Positions 1 to 8,116 of a stretch of 44,355 nucleotides of DNA are shown piece by piece. The stretch comes from Alphaproteobacteria bacterium (GTDB taxonomy: Bacteria > Pseudomonadota > Alphaproteobacteria > Ferrovibrionales > Ferrovibrionaceae), in the NCBI GenBank assembly GCA_026126165.1, contig JAHCJR010000022.1:1-44355 (forward strand), read 5' to 3'. Made by a program: the position numbers and the translations under genes. The notes beneath the pieces are model-generated. The model did no database searches and was not told the origin of the DNA. It saw only the letters and a list, made by a program, of their open reading frames with translations. The first letter of the stretch is position 1; each line of letters starts with the position of its first letter.

Positions 1-1392
1 GGCAGGGTCGACAAGGGCATCGGCGCCTGGGTCGCCTGGAAGCAGGTCGCCTCGCGCCAGCAGGCGAAGTTCGAGCGGGTGATTAAGATCGAGGACAGTT
101 ATGGCACATACAGCGTCTCGCGGCTTCCGCTGACGCCCGAGCAGGTCCGCAGCTTCTATCACGTCACCTCCAAGGAAGTCCTCTGGCCGATCCTGCATTC
201 GTTTCCCTGGCTGTTCCGCTACGATGACGTCGACTGGAAGACCTTTCGCGAGGTGAATGCGCTGTTCGCCGAGGCGGCGGCTGCCCAGGCGGCGGAAGGT
301 GCCCTGGTCTGGGTGCATGACTACAATCTGTGGCTGGTTCCGAAATACCTGCGCCAGCTCCGCCCCGACCTTCGCATCGCCTTCTTCCATCACACACCCT
401 TTCCGGCGCCGGACGTCTTCAACATCCTGCCCTGGCGCGAGGAGATCGCCGACAGCCTGCTCGACTGCGACCTGGTGGGCTTCCATATCCCGCGCTATGC
501 CCGCAACTTCGCCGACGTGGCGCGCGTGCTTCGGGGCGCCGAGGTGAGCGCGCAAACCCGGGTCGAGGCCGGGATGTCGCCGGTGGGCCTCGCGCTGTCG
601 GAGCCGGTGACGCCGACCCGCCTGCGCCACAATGGTCGCGATGTCGCCATCGACGCGTTTCCCGTCGGCGCCAACCCGCCTGTCATCGCCGAGTTGCTCG
701 AGCAGGAGCCCAGCCGCAAGCTGCAGGCCAGCCTGAAAGAGGAACTGGGCGATCAGCAGCTGCTCATCGCCGTCGGCAGGACCGACTACACGAAGGGAAT
801 GCGCGAGACCCTGCTCGCTTTCGAGCGCTTGCTGGAGCGCCGCGGCGAACTGCATGGCCGCATCAAGCTCATGGTCACCTCGGTGCGCGCCGCGAGCTCG
901 ATGCGGGTCTATCGCGACATGCAGCGCGAGATCGAGGCACTGGTCGGTCGGATCAATGGCCGTTACTCCACCCTGCGCTGGACGCCGATCCTGCTGTTCA
1001 CCAACTCGGTGCCCTTCGACCGCCTGATTGCCTATTACCGGATGGCCGATATCTGCGTCACCGTTCCGCTGCGCGACGGCCTGAACCTGGTGGCAAAGGA
1101 GTACGTGGCCGCGAAGAAAGGCATGCCCGGCACCCTGGTCCTGTCGGAGTTCGCCGGCTGCGCCGTAGAACTGCCGCAAGCGGTGCTGACCAATCCCTAT
1201 TCCGCCCGGGCGATGGATGCCGCGCTCGACCAGGCGCTGGACATGACGGAGGAGGAGGCAAGGGCACGCATTGCCGCGATGTACGAGACCGTCCGGCATT
1301 ACGACGTCGCACGCTGGGCGGAACATACCTTCGAGCGCTTCGGCGAGATCGGCGGCGGGCGCGGCACGGCGCTGCCCTCCGCGGCGGCGTGA
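1..1392 (+). CDS. ggpS: glucosylglycerol-phosphate synthase (GT20 family), 5' end outside the window
   Basis: The frame is open to the left edge, so the N-terminus is missing; the GTG at 79 is internal. GgpS joins ADP-glucose to glycerol 3-phosphate in the cytoplasm, giving glucosylglycerol phosphate, the precursor of a salt-stress osmolyte. Visible GT20 motifs are VHDYNLWLVPKYLRQL, FFHHTPFPAPDVFNILPWRE, GFHIPRYARNF, VGRTDYTKGM and PLRDGLNLVAKEYVAAKKG followed by LSEFAGCAVELP. The wording HHTPFPxxDVFNILPWR and WTPILLFTN fits GgpS better than trehalose-6-phosphate synthase OtsA, which usually has IPFPSPEIFRTLPWR. A sugar ABC importer follows after 38 bp, matching the pairing of glucosylglycerol synthesis with a re-uptake system. 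The family call is firm; the acceptor (glycerol phosphate rather than glucose phosphate) is inferred from similarity. Confidence 0.85.
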   Translation, partial: GRVDKGIGAWVAWKQVASRQQAKFERVIKIEDSYGTYSVSRLPLTPEQVRSFYHVTSKEVLWPILHSFPWLFRYDDVDWKTFREVNALFAEAAAAQAAEGALVWVHDYNLWLVPKYLRQLRPDLRIAFFHHTPFPAPDVFNILPWREEIADSLLDCDLVGFHIPRYARNFADVARVLRGAEVSAQTRVEAGMSPVGLALSEPVTPTRLRHNGRDVAIDAFPVGANPPVIAELLEQEPSRKLQASLKEELGDQQLLIAVGRTDYTKGMRETLLAFERLLERRGELHGRIKLMVTSVRAASSMRVYRDMQREIEALVGRINGRYSTLRWTPILLFTNSVPFDRLIAYYRMADICVTVPLRDGLNLVAKEYVAAKKGMPGTLVLSEFAGCAVELPQAVLTNPYSARAMDAALDQALDMTEEEARARIAAMYETVRHYDVARWAEHTFERFGEIGGGRGTALPSAAA

Positions 1393-1430
1393 GCGCACGC
1401 ACCCGCCCGGCAGATTCGGGAGGAACGGCG

Positions 1431-2717
1431 ATGAAGTGGATGCCGCGTGTCATTGGCGCAATCCTGCTTTCGTTTTCCGCGCTGGCAATGGCGCGGCCGG
1501 CAACCTCCGAGCCGGTGGAGATCGCCATTTCCTGCGGCGCCGTCGGCGTCGAACTGCAGCTCTGCGGCGATGCGGTCCGCGCCTGGGAGGCGGCGAGCGG
1601 ACACCGGGTCCGTATCGTATCGACGCCCAATTCCTCGACCGAGCGCCTGGCGCTCTACCAGCAGGTGCTGGCCGCAGGCGCATCGGATATCGACGTGCTG
1701 CAGATCGACGTGATCTGGCCCGGCATCCTCGCGCCGCATCTGGTCGACCTCGCCCCGCATGTGGGCGATGCGGCCGGGCAGCATTTTCCAAACCTGATCG
1801 AGAACGACCGCATCGACGGCAAGCTTCTGGCGCTGCCCTGGTGGACCGATGCCGGCGTGCTCTACTACCGTCGTGACCTGCTGGAGAAACATGGCCTGGC
1901 GCCGCCGGCCACCTGGCAGGAGATGACCGAGGTGGCCCGCGCCATCCAGCGCGCCGAGCGGGAGGCGGGTAACCGCGACCTCTGGGGCTTTGTTTTCCAG
2001 GGCCGGGCCTATGAGGGGCTTACCTGCAACATCCTCGAGTGGATCGATTCGCATGGCGGCGGGAACTTCGTCGGCGATGATGGCAAGGTCACCATCGACA
2101 ACGCGGCGGCGAGATCGGCCCTGGCGCTCGCCGCGTCCTGGATCGGCGACATTGCGCCGCGTGGCGTGCTCAATTACGACGAGGAAGCCGCGCGCGGCGT
2201 GTTCCAGAGCGGCAATGCCGTGTTCATGCGCAACTGGCCTTACGCCTGGGCCCTGGCGCAGGGCGCCGACAGCCCGGTTCGTGGCAAGGTCGGCGTTCTC
2301 GCCCTGCCGCGAGGCACGGGCGAAGGCGGCAAGACGACAGGCACGCTCGGCGGCTGGCATCTGGCCGTCTCGCGCTATTCCCGTCATCCCAGTGAGGCGG
2401 CCAGCCTGGTGGCGTTCCTGACCAGCCGGGCGCAGCAGAAGATCCGCGCCATTCGCGGCGCCTACAATCCCACTATTCCCGCCCTCTACGAGGACCCGGA
2501 AGTTTTGGCGGCAAACCCCTTCTTCGGCCAGCTTTTCGATTCGTTCCAGAACGCGGTCGCCCGCCCATCCAGCGTGACGGGGGTGCATTACAACCGCGTC
2601 TCCAGCGCGATCTGGCGCGCCGGTCACGAGATCCTGTCCGGTAATGCGGCGGCGGACGCAAGGCTCGCCGCGCTCGCCGTGGAACTCAACCGCATCGGGC
2701 GGCGCGGTCGCTGGTAG
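1431..2717 (+). CDS. extracellular sugar-binding protein of ABC importer (family 1 SBP)
   Basis: This 428-residue protein starts at the ATG preceded by GGGAGGAACGGCG. The N-terminus MKWMPRVIGAILLSFSALAMA reads as a Sec signal peptide, so the mature protein is periplasmic. The body has MalE-type features: an early segment ending ASGHRVRIVSTP, then QIDVIWPGILAPHLVDL, LPWWTDAGVLYYRRDLLEKHG, and a late NAVFMRNWPYAWALAQ followed by GGWHLAVSRYSRHP. It is the substrate receptor for the two permeases and ATPase immediately downstream. Given the synthase upstream, the ligand is probably glucosylglycerol, trehalose or sucrose; this is inferred from context. The same frame is open further upstream, but that stretch lies over the synthase and has no binding-protein content. 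Confidence 0.88.
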   Translation: MKWMPRVIGAILLSFSALAMARPATSEPVEIAISCGAVGVELQLCGDAVRAWEAASGHRVRIVSTPNSSTERLALYQQVLAAGASDIDVLQIDVIWPGILAPHLVDLAPHVGDAAGQHFPNLIENDRIDGKLLALPWWTDAGVLYYRRDLLEKHGLAPPATWQEMTEVARAIQRAEREAGNRDLWGFVFQGRAYEGLTCNILEWIDSHGGGNFVGDDGKVTIDNAAARSALALAASWIGDIAPRGVLNYDEEAARGVFQSGNAVFMRNWPYAWALAQGADSPVRGKVGVLALPRGTGEGGKTTGTLGGWHLAVSRYSRHPSEAASLVAFLTSRAQQKIRAIRGAYNPTIPALYEDPEVLAANPFFGQLFDSFQNAVARPSSVTGVHYNRVSSAIWRAGHEILSGNAAADARLAALAVELNRIGRRGRW

Positions 2718-2724
2718 GTGGAGA

Positions 2725-3654
2725 GTGGCGGCAGCGGCACATGATTCGCTGACGCGCGCGCGGGTGCGTACCGCGTGGCTGTTCCTGGCGCCGATGCTGT
2801 TCGTTCTGGCGATCGTTGCTTTATGGCCGCTCGCTCGCACCCTTTTGCTCAGCCTGACCGATGCCTCGCTTGGCGCCGCCGGGACCGCGCGCTTCGTCGG
2901 TTTCGAGAACTACCTGGTGAAGGACGATGGCGCCTGGTACGGCCTGCTGGCCGATCCGCTCTGGTGGCTCGCGCTCCGCAATACCCTGACCTTCGCCTTC
3001 GTCTCGGTCGCCGCCGAAGTCGTCCTGGGGACCCTCATCGCCCTGATCCTGAACGCAAGGTTCCGCTTTCGCGGCCTGATGCGTGCCGCCGTCCTTGTCC
3101 CATGGGCCATTCCCACTGTCGTATCGGCCAAGATGTGGGCCTGGATGCTGCACGACCAGTTCGGCATCGTGAACGATCTCCTGCTGCGCCTCGGCTTGAT
3201 CGGCGCGCCGCTTGCCTGGCTCGCCGACGCCGATCTCGCCCTCTGGTCGGTGATCGCCGTCGATGTGTGGAAAACCACTCCTTTCGTCGCGTTGCTGGTC
3301 CTTGCGGCGCTTCAGATGCTGCCGGAGGACTGCTATGAGGCGGCCAGGGTGGACGGCATCCATCCGGCGAAGGTCTTCTTCTTCGTGACCCTGCCCCTGA
3401 TCCGGCCGGCCTTGATTGTCGCGGTCATTTTCCGCTTCCTCGATGCGATGCGGGTCTTCGACCTTGTCTACGTGATGACCGGCAATGCCGACGCGACCTT
3501 GACCCTGTCGGTGCATGCGCGCCAGATGCTGGTCGATTTCCAGGATGCGGGTAGCGGTTCGGCCGCTTCGGTTCTGCTCTTCGTCGTGATCGCGCTGCTC
3601 AGCGTTCTCTGCCTGCTGGCGATGCGCGGCGAAGTCCTCGGGCGGCGCCAATGA
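2725..3654 (+). CDS. sugar ABC importer permease (MalF/UgpA type)
   Basis: About 309 residues from the GTG at 2725, which lies 7 bp after the binding-protein stop; a GTG at 2764 is an alternative start. About six membrane helices are visible, beginning with AWLFLAPMLFVLAIVALWPL. The inner-membrane permease EAA loop appears as CYEAARVDGIHPAKVFFFV followed by TLPLIRPAL, the site where the ATPase docks. The length and the N-terminal position in the operon match MalF/UgpA-type subunits (about 290-320 residues). It overlaps the next permease by 4 bp (ATGA), so the two are probably co-translated and pair as a heterodimer. Confidence 0.87.
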   Translation: MAAAAHDSLTRARVRTAWLFLAPMLFVLAIVALWPLARTLLLSLTDASLGAAGTARFVGFENYLVKDDGAWYGLLADPLWWLALRNTLTFAFVSVAAEVVLGTLIALILNARFRFRGLMRAAVLVPWAIPTVVSAKMWAWMLHDQFGIVNDLLLRLGLIGAPLAWLADADLALWSVIAVDVWKTTPFVALLVLAALQMLPEDCYEAARVDGIHPAKVFFFVTLPLIRPALIVAVIFRFLDAMRVFDLVYVMTGNADATLTLSVHARQMLVDFQDAGSGSAASVLLFVVIALLSVLCLLAMRGEVLGRRQ

Positions 3655-4478
3655 TGGCGCTGGCCAGGGCCTTGGCCTTCCGGCTGCTGGTGGCGGTCCT
3701 GCTCGTCTATCTGCTGTTTCCCTTCTATTACGCCGTCCTGACCAGCATGAAGGGGGGCAGCGCGATCTTTTCCGTCGACTATTGGCCGCGTCAGATCGAC
3801 TTTTCGAACTACGCCCGGATCTTCAGCGAGCAGCCATTCGCGCTGAACATCCTGAATTCCGTCCTCGTCGCCTTTGCCGTCGTCGCGCTCTCGCTGCTGC
3901 TTGGCCTCACCGCCGCCTTCTCCCTCGGCCGCATCCGCTTCCGGGGCCGGAGCGCATTGCTCTTCGCCGTACTCGCGGTCTCCATGTTCCCGCAAGTGGC
4001 CGTGCTCTCCGGCATGTTCGAGCTGGTGCGCGCCTTTGGCCTGTTCAACAGCCTGCTCTCTCTGGTCTTCTCCTACATGATCTTCACCCTTCCCTTCACC
4101 ATCTGGGTCCTGACCTCTTTCATGCGGGAGTTGCCGCGCGAGATCGAGGAAGCGGCCATCATGGATGGCGCCGGACCATGGACCCTCATCGTGCGCATCT
4201 TCCTGCCGCTGCTCTGGCCGGCCATGGTCACGACCGGGCTGCTGGCCTTCATCGTCGCCTGGAACGAGTTCCTTTTTGCGCTCACCTTCATTCTCTCGAA
4301 CGAACAGCGCACCGTGCCGGTCGCCATCGCGCTGATCACCGGCGGCAGCGAGTTCGAGCTTCCCTGGGGCGGCATCATGGCCGCGTCTGTCACCGTCACC
4401 CTGCCGTTGATCGCCCTCGTTCTGGTCTTCCAGCGCCGGCTGGTGGCCGGGCTTACGGCCGGCGCGGTGAAGGGGTGA
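3651..4478 (+). CDS. sugar ABC importer permease (MalG/UgpE type)
   Basis: A 275-residue inner-membrane protein whose start overlaps the preceding stop (ATGATG). The N-terminus has a hydrophobic helix ending LLFPFYYAVLTSMKGG, the usual opening of MalG-type permeases. The cytoplasmic EAA loop reads EIEEAAIMDGAGPWTLIVRI followed by FLPLLWPA. The C-terminal FILSNEQRTVPVAIALITGG is also typical of MalG. Together with the permease at 2725 it forms the translocation channel. The ATPase gene begins 3 bp after its stop. Confidence 0.88.
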   Translation: MMALARALAFRLLVAVLLVYLLFPFYYAVLTSMKGGSAIFSVDYWPRQIDFSNYARIFSEQPFALNILNSVLVAFAVVALSLLLGLTAAFSLGRIRFRGRSALLFAVLAVSMFPQVAVLSGMFELVRAFGLFNSLLSLVFSYMIFTLPFTIWVLTSFMRELPREIEEAAIMDGAGPWTLIVRIFLPLLWPAMVTTGLLAFIVAWNEFLFALTFILSNEQRTVPVAIALITGGSEFELPWGGIMAASVTVTLPLIALVLVFQRRLVAGLTAGAVKG

Positions 4479-4481
4479 CCC

Positions 4482-5531
4482 ATGGCTGAAGTGAGGCTCG
4501 TCGGATTGCGCAAGTCGTTCGGGCGCACGGAGGTCATTCACGGCATCGATCTGCGGGTCGAGGATGGCGAGTTCGTCGTATTCGTCGGCCCTTCCGGCTG
4601 CGGCAAGTCGACGTTGCTCCGCCTGATTTCGGGTCTGGAGGAAGCGACCTCGGGCGAGATCTGGATCGGCGGGCGCGAGGTGAGCCAGGTGCCCCCCGCC
4701 AAGCGCGGGGTGTCCATGGTTTTCCAGTCCTACGCCCTTTATCCGCACATGAACGTCTATCGCAACATCGCCTTCGGCCTGTCCCTGGCCGGTGCGAGCC
4801 GGGCGGACCTGGACGCGCGGGTGCGCGCCGTCGCCGAAAAGCTGCAGATCGCAGAGCTCCTCGAGCGGCGGCCGCGCGAACTCTCCGGCGGCCAGCGCCA
4901 GCGCGTCGCGATCGCCCGCGCGATCGTGCGCGAGCCGCAGGTCTTCCTCTTTGACGAGCCGCTTTCCAACCTGGATGCCGGCCTGCGCGCCGATACGCGC
5001 GTCGAGATCGCCCGCATGCACGACGAACTGAGGGCGACGATGATCTACGTCACCCACGATCAGGTGGAGGCCATGACGCTCGCCGACCGTATGGTCCTGC
5101 TCAACGATGGCCGGGTCGAGCAGGTCGGCCCGCCCGCCGAACTTTACCGGCAGCCGCGCAACCTGTTCGTCGCCGGATTTCTCGGTTCGCCGCGCATGAA
5201 CCTTCTGGAGGTGCAGAGCGGCGAGGGCGGCCTCTTGCTACCGGGCGGTGGTTCGATCGCGCATAGCGGCGAGTTGCCGCGCGGGCAACTCACGCTCGGC
5301 CTGCGCTCGGAGGACCTGCATCCGACTTCCGGCGAGGGAGTTTTGCGGGGCGAAGTCACCCTGGTGGAGGAGCTTGGCGAGACGCGCCTTGTTCACCTGC
5401 GGATCGGCGATGGCCAGTCGGTCATTTTCCGGCATCGCGAACTGCCCGGTCCGCGGCCAGGCGATCGGATCGCGCTCGATGCCGATCCGGAGCGGGCGCT
5501 GCTCTTCGATGGTAATGGCGAAAGGCTCTAG
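4482..5531 (+). CDS. sugar ABC importer ATPase (MalK/UgpC type)
   Basis: A 349-residue ATPase that powers the importer encoded just upstream. Walker A is GPSGCGKST, the Q-loop follows in VFQSYALYPHMNVYRNI, the signature is ELSGGQRQRVAIARAI, Walker B is VFLFDEPLSNLDA, and the switch histidine is in YVTHDQVEAMTLADR. Residues from about 240 onward form the C-terminal OB/TOBE regulatory region (LTLGLRSEDLHP, VTLVEELGETRLVHLRI) used by the MalK group for control or multi-substrate sharing. The TAG stop lies inside a CTAG palindrome that also supplies the stop of the convergent urtE reading frame on the other strand, so there is no room for a terminator between the two. Confidence 0.92.
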   Translation: MAEVRLVGLRKSFGRTEVIHGIDLRVEDGEFVVFVGPSGCGKSTLLRLISGLEEATSGEIWIGGREVSQVPPAKRGVSMVFQSYALYPHMNVYRNIAFGLSLAGASRADLDARVRAVAEKLQIAELLERRPRELSGGQRQRVAIARAIVREPQVFLFDEPLSNLDAGLRADTRVEIARMHDELRATMIYVTHDQVEAMTLADRMVLLNDGRVEQVGPPAELYRQPRNLFVAGFLGSPRMNLLEVQSGEGGLLLPGGGSIAHSGELPRGQLTLGLRSEDLHPTSGEGVLRGEVTLVEELGETRLVHLRIGDGQSVIFRHRELPGPRPGDRIALDADPERALLFDGNGERL

Positions 5532-6223
5532 ACGGTCAGGCGGGCGCGCACCGCCGTCTCGTCCATCCCGCGGCCCTCGCCACGGAGCACCACTTCGCCC
5601 CGATCCATCACGATAAAGGTGTCGGCCAGTTCCCGGGCGAAGTCGAAATACTGTTCGACCAGCAGGATCGCCATGCCCATCTAGTCCCGGAGATAGGCGA
5701 TGGCACGGCCGATATCCTTGATGATCGATGGCTGGATGCCCTCCGTGGGCTCGTCCAGGACCAGCAGGCGCGGACGCATGACGAGAGCGCGCGCGATGGC
5801 AAGCTGCTGCTGCTGCCCCCCGGAGAGGTCGCCGCCGCGCCGGCCCAGCATGTCCTTCAGCGCGGGAAAGAGCGCGAAAACCTCGTCGGGCAGGCGGCGC
5901 TCGCGGCGCGGCAGGACGGCGAACCCCGTTTCCAGGTTCTCCCGCACGCTGAGAAGCGGGAAAATCTCCCTTCCCTGCGGGACCAGGGCGATGCCAAGAC
6001 GGGCGCGCTCGTGCGGCCTGAGGCGGGAAATGTCCATTCCATCGAAAAGGATATGTCCGGCCGAAATTCCGTGATGCCCGGCAATGGCGCGCAGCAAGCT
6101 GGTCTTTCCCACGCCGTTGCGCCCCAGGACGCAAGTGATGCGCGCCTTGACGACCTGGAGGCTCACGCCACGCAGCGCCTGCGCCGCGCCGTAGTGAAGA
6201 TTTATGTCCTTGACCTCGAGCAT
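5528..6223 (-). pseudogene. urtE: urea ABC importer ATPase UrtE, interrupted by an in-frame TAG
   Basis: The frame begins MLEVKDINLHYGAAQALRG. It carries Walker A GRNGVGKTS, signature DLSGGQQQQLAIARALVM and Walker B LLVLDEPTEGIQP, as in UrtE/LivF ATPases. After IGRAIAYLRD there is a TAG stop (complement of 5681-5683), and the same frame then continues MGMAILLVEQYFDFARELAD to a second TAG at 5530-5528. UrtE proteins normally read YLRDRGDMAILLVEQY here, so one codon has become a stop. The intact frame would be 231 residues and the truncated product 180. Translation as written loses the VEQ switch segment needed for ATP turnover. The downstream frame shows no other damage, which suggests a recent mutation, a sequencing error, or rescue by suppression or by sharing another ATPase. 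Confidence 0.85.
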
Positions 6224-6234
6224 GGCCGGAAACC

Positions 6235-6981
6235 CTATCGCCCCAGATACACTTCGATGACGCGTGGATCGGCGCTGACATGTTCCAGCGATCCCTCCGC
6301 CAGCACCGAGCCTTCGTGCAGGACGCTCACCTTGACATCGAGTTCGCGGACGAAGGCCATGTCGTGTTCCACCACGATCACCGACCGTGTGCGGTTGATC
6401 TCCCGCAGCAGTTCCGCCGTCGCCGCCGTTTCGGCATCGGTCATTCCGGCAACCGGCTCGTCCACCAGCATCAGCTTCGGATCCTGCGCGAGCAGCATCC
6501 CGATCTCGAGCCACTGCTTCTGGCCATGCGACAGGTTCCCGGCGATCTCTGCGGCCAGCCCGCGCAGACGAACGATCTCCATGATCTCGCGGATTCGCTG
6601 GCGCTCCGCGCCGCGCAAGGGTGCGAGGAGAGTGGGCCAGACGGAGCGAGGTCCCTTGAGCGCCAGAAGGAGATTGTCGAATACGCTGTGGTGATCGAAG
6701 ACCGTGGGACGCTGGAACTTCCGGCCGATGCCCAGTTCGGCGATTTCAGCCTCATCGAGGCGCGTGAGATCCCGTGCGCCCTCGAACAGGACTTCGCCGC
6801 GATCGGCGCGCGTCTTGCCGGTGATGACGTCCATCATCGTCGTCTTGCCCGCCCCGTTCGGCCCGATGATCGCCCGCATCTCTCCGGGTTCGATGACCAG
6901 GGAAAGACCGTTCAAGGCCCGGAACCCGTCGAAAGTGACGGTGACGTCGTTAAGATAGAGCAGCGCGCCGGTGAGGCTCAT
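6235..6981 (-). CDS. urtD: urea ABC importer ATP-binding protein UrtD
   Basis: A 248-residue ATPase starting MSLTGALLYLNDVTVTFDG. Walker A is GPNGAGKTT, the Q-loop GRKFQRPTVFDHHSVFDNL, the signature NLSHGQKQWLEIGMLLAQ, Walker B LMLVDEPVAGMTDAE and the switch VIVVEHDMAFVREL. The LSHGQKQWLEI variant and the PVAGMTDAE motif are typical of UrtD rather than LivG. It works with UrtE beneath the membrane on the UrtBC channel. The frame is open further upstream, but that part overlaps urtC and adds no family sequence. It lies between urtC (4 bp away) and urtE (11 bp away). Confidence 0.92.
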   Translation of the reverse strand: MSLTGALLYLNDVTVTFDGFRALNGLSLVIEPGEMRAIIGPNGAGKTTMMDVITGKTRADRGEVLFEGARDLTRLDEAEIAELGIGRKFQRPTVFDHHSVFDNLLLALKGPRSVWPTLLAPLRGAERQRIREIMEIVRLRGLAAEIAGNLSHGQKQWLEIGMLLAQDPKLMLVDEPVAGMTDAETAATAELLREINRTRSVIVVEHDMAFVRELDVKVSVLHEGSVLAEGSLEHVSADPRVIEVYLGR

Positions 6982-6985
6982 CGGT

Positions 6986-8116
6986 CTACTCCGCTGCCTT
7001 GGGGATTGGGTCGACAGCAGCAGTTCGCGGCCGTCTCGCATCCCGGTCGAAAAGCCCGAGCACGCCACGCGGCAATGCGAGTGTCACGAGAATGAACAGC
7101 CCGCCAAGGGCGAACAGCCACGCATCGGGCATCGCCGCCGTCAGGTAGGTCTTGAGGTAGTTCACCAGTCCCGCGCCGATCAGCGGGCCCACCAACGTCC
7201 CGCGGCCGCCGAGCGCCACCCAGATCACCGCTTCGATGGAGTTTGCCGGAGAGAACTCGCCCGGATTGATGATGCCAACCTGTGGCACGTAGAGCGCGCC
7301 GGCGACGCCGGCCATGGCGGCGGAGATCGTGAAGACGAAGAGTTTGTAGCGCTCCACCGGATAGCCGAGGAAGCGCGCACGCCCTTCCGCGTCGCGCAGC
7401 GCGACCAGTACCTTGCCGAGGCGCGAGCCGACGATGGCGGAAGCGAGCAGAAGACCGAGCGCCAGCGCCAGCGAGGAGGCGGCGAGAAGGCCGGCCCGCG
7501 TCGTCGCCGCCTGCAGGTTGAAGCCGAGCAGGTCCTTGAAGTCCGTGAGCCCGTTGTTTCCGCCAAATCCCATATCGTTGCGGAAGAAGGCGAGCATCAG
7601 CGCGAAGGTCATGGCCTGGGTGATGATCGAAAGATAGACGCCGGTCACGCGGCTGCGGAAGGCGAACCAGCCGAGCGCGAATGCAAGCAGGCCCGGCGCG
7701 AGAACGACCATGAGCGCGGCGAACCAGAACTGGTCGAACCCGTGCCAGTACCAGGGTAGCTCCTTCCAGTTCAGGAAGACCATGAAGTCCGGCAGAACCG
7801 GATGCCCATAGACCCCGCGCGGCCCGATCTCGCGCATCAGATGCATGCCCATGGCATAGCCACCGAGCGCGAAAAAGGCCCCATGGCCGAGCGAGAGGAT
7901 GCCGCAATAGCCCCAGACGAGATCGACCGACAGGGCGAGAAGGGCGAAAGTGAGGTACTTGCCGATCAGCGCCACCATGTAGTCCGGCACATGCAGGACA
8001 TGGCTTGCCGGCAGCATCAGGTTGAGCAGCGGCACGACCGTCCCGATAGCCAGCACGGCGATGAGCGCCAGCGCGACGCGCCGGTCGAAGCCGGCAAGGA
8101 AGAAACGCGCGATCAT
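6986..8116 (-). CDS. urtC: urea ABC importer permease UrtC
   Basis: A 376-residue polytopic inner-membrane protein starting MIARFFLAGFDRRVALALIA. It belongs to the branched-chain amino acid/urea permease family: LVWGYCGILSLGHGAFFALG in the second to third helix, YLSIITQAMTFALMLAFF, the motif FRNDMGFGGNNGLTDF, and GALYVPQVGIINPGEFSP with IWVALGGRGTLVGPLIGAG. The long loop with WKELPWYWHGFDQFWFA is characteristic of UrtC. The start overlaps the urtB stop by 4 bp (ATGA), giving translational coupling. Confidence 0.92.
   Translation of the reverse strand: MIARFFLAGFDRRVALALIAVLAIGTVVPLLNLMLPASHVLHVPDYMVALIGKYLTFALLALSVDLVWGYCGILSLGHGAFFALGGYAMGMHLMREIGPRGVYGHPVLPDFMVFLNWKELPWYWHGFDQFWFAALMVVLAPGLLAFALGWFAFRSRVTGVYLSIITQAMTFALMLAFFRNDMGFGGNNGLTDFKDLLGFNLQAATTRAGLLAASSLALALGLLLASAIVGSRLGKVLVALRDAEGRARFLGYPVERYKLFVFTISAAMAGVAGALYVPQVGIINPGEFSPANSIEAVIWVALGGRGTLVGPLIGAGLVNYLKTYLTAAMPDAWLFALGGLFILVTLALPRGVLGLFDRDARRPRTAAVDPIPKAAE

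Noticed and set aside
1-1392. Trehalose-6-phosphate synthase (OtsA)
   Set aside because: The HHTPFPAPDVFNILPWRE and WTPILLFTN wording matches glucosylglycerol-phosphate synthases, and no trehalose phosphatase is in the visible operon; the missing N-terminus leaves some doubt.
330-1430. An upstream extension of the sugar-binding protein frame
   Set aside because: It lies entirely over the glucosylglycerol-phosphate synthase and lacks binding-protein sequence. The signal peptide and ribosome site are at 1431.
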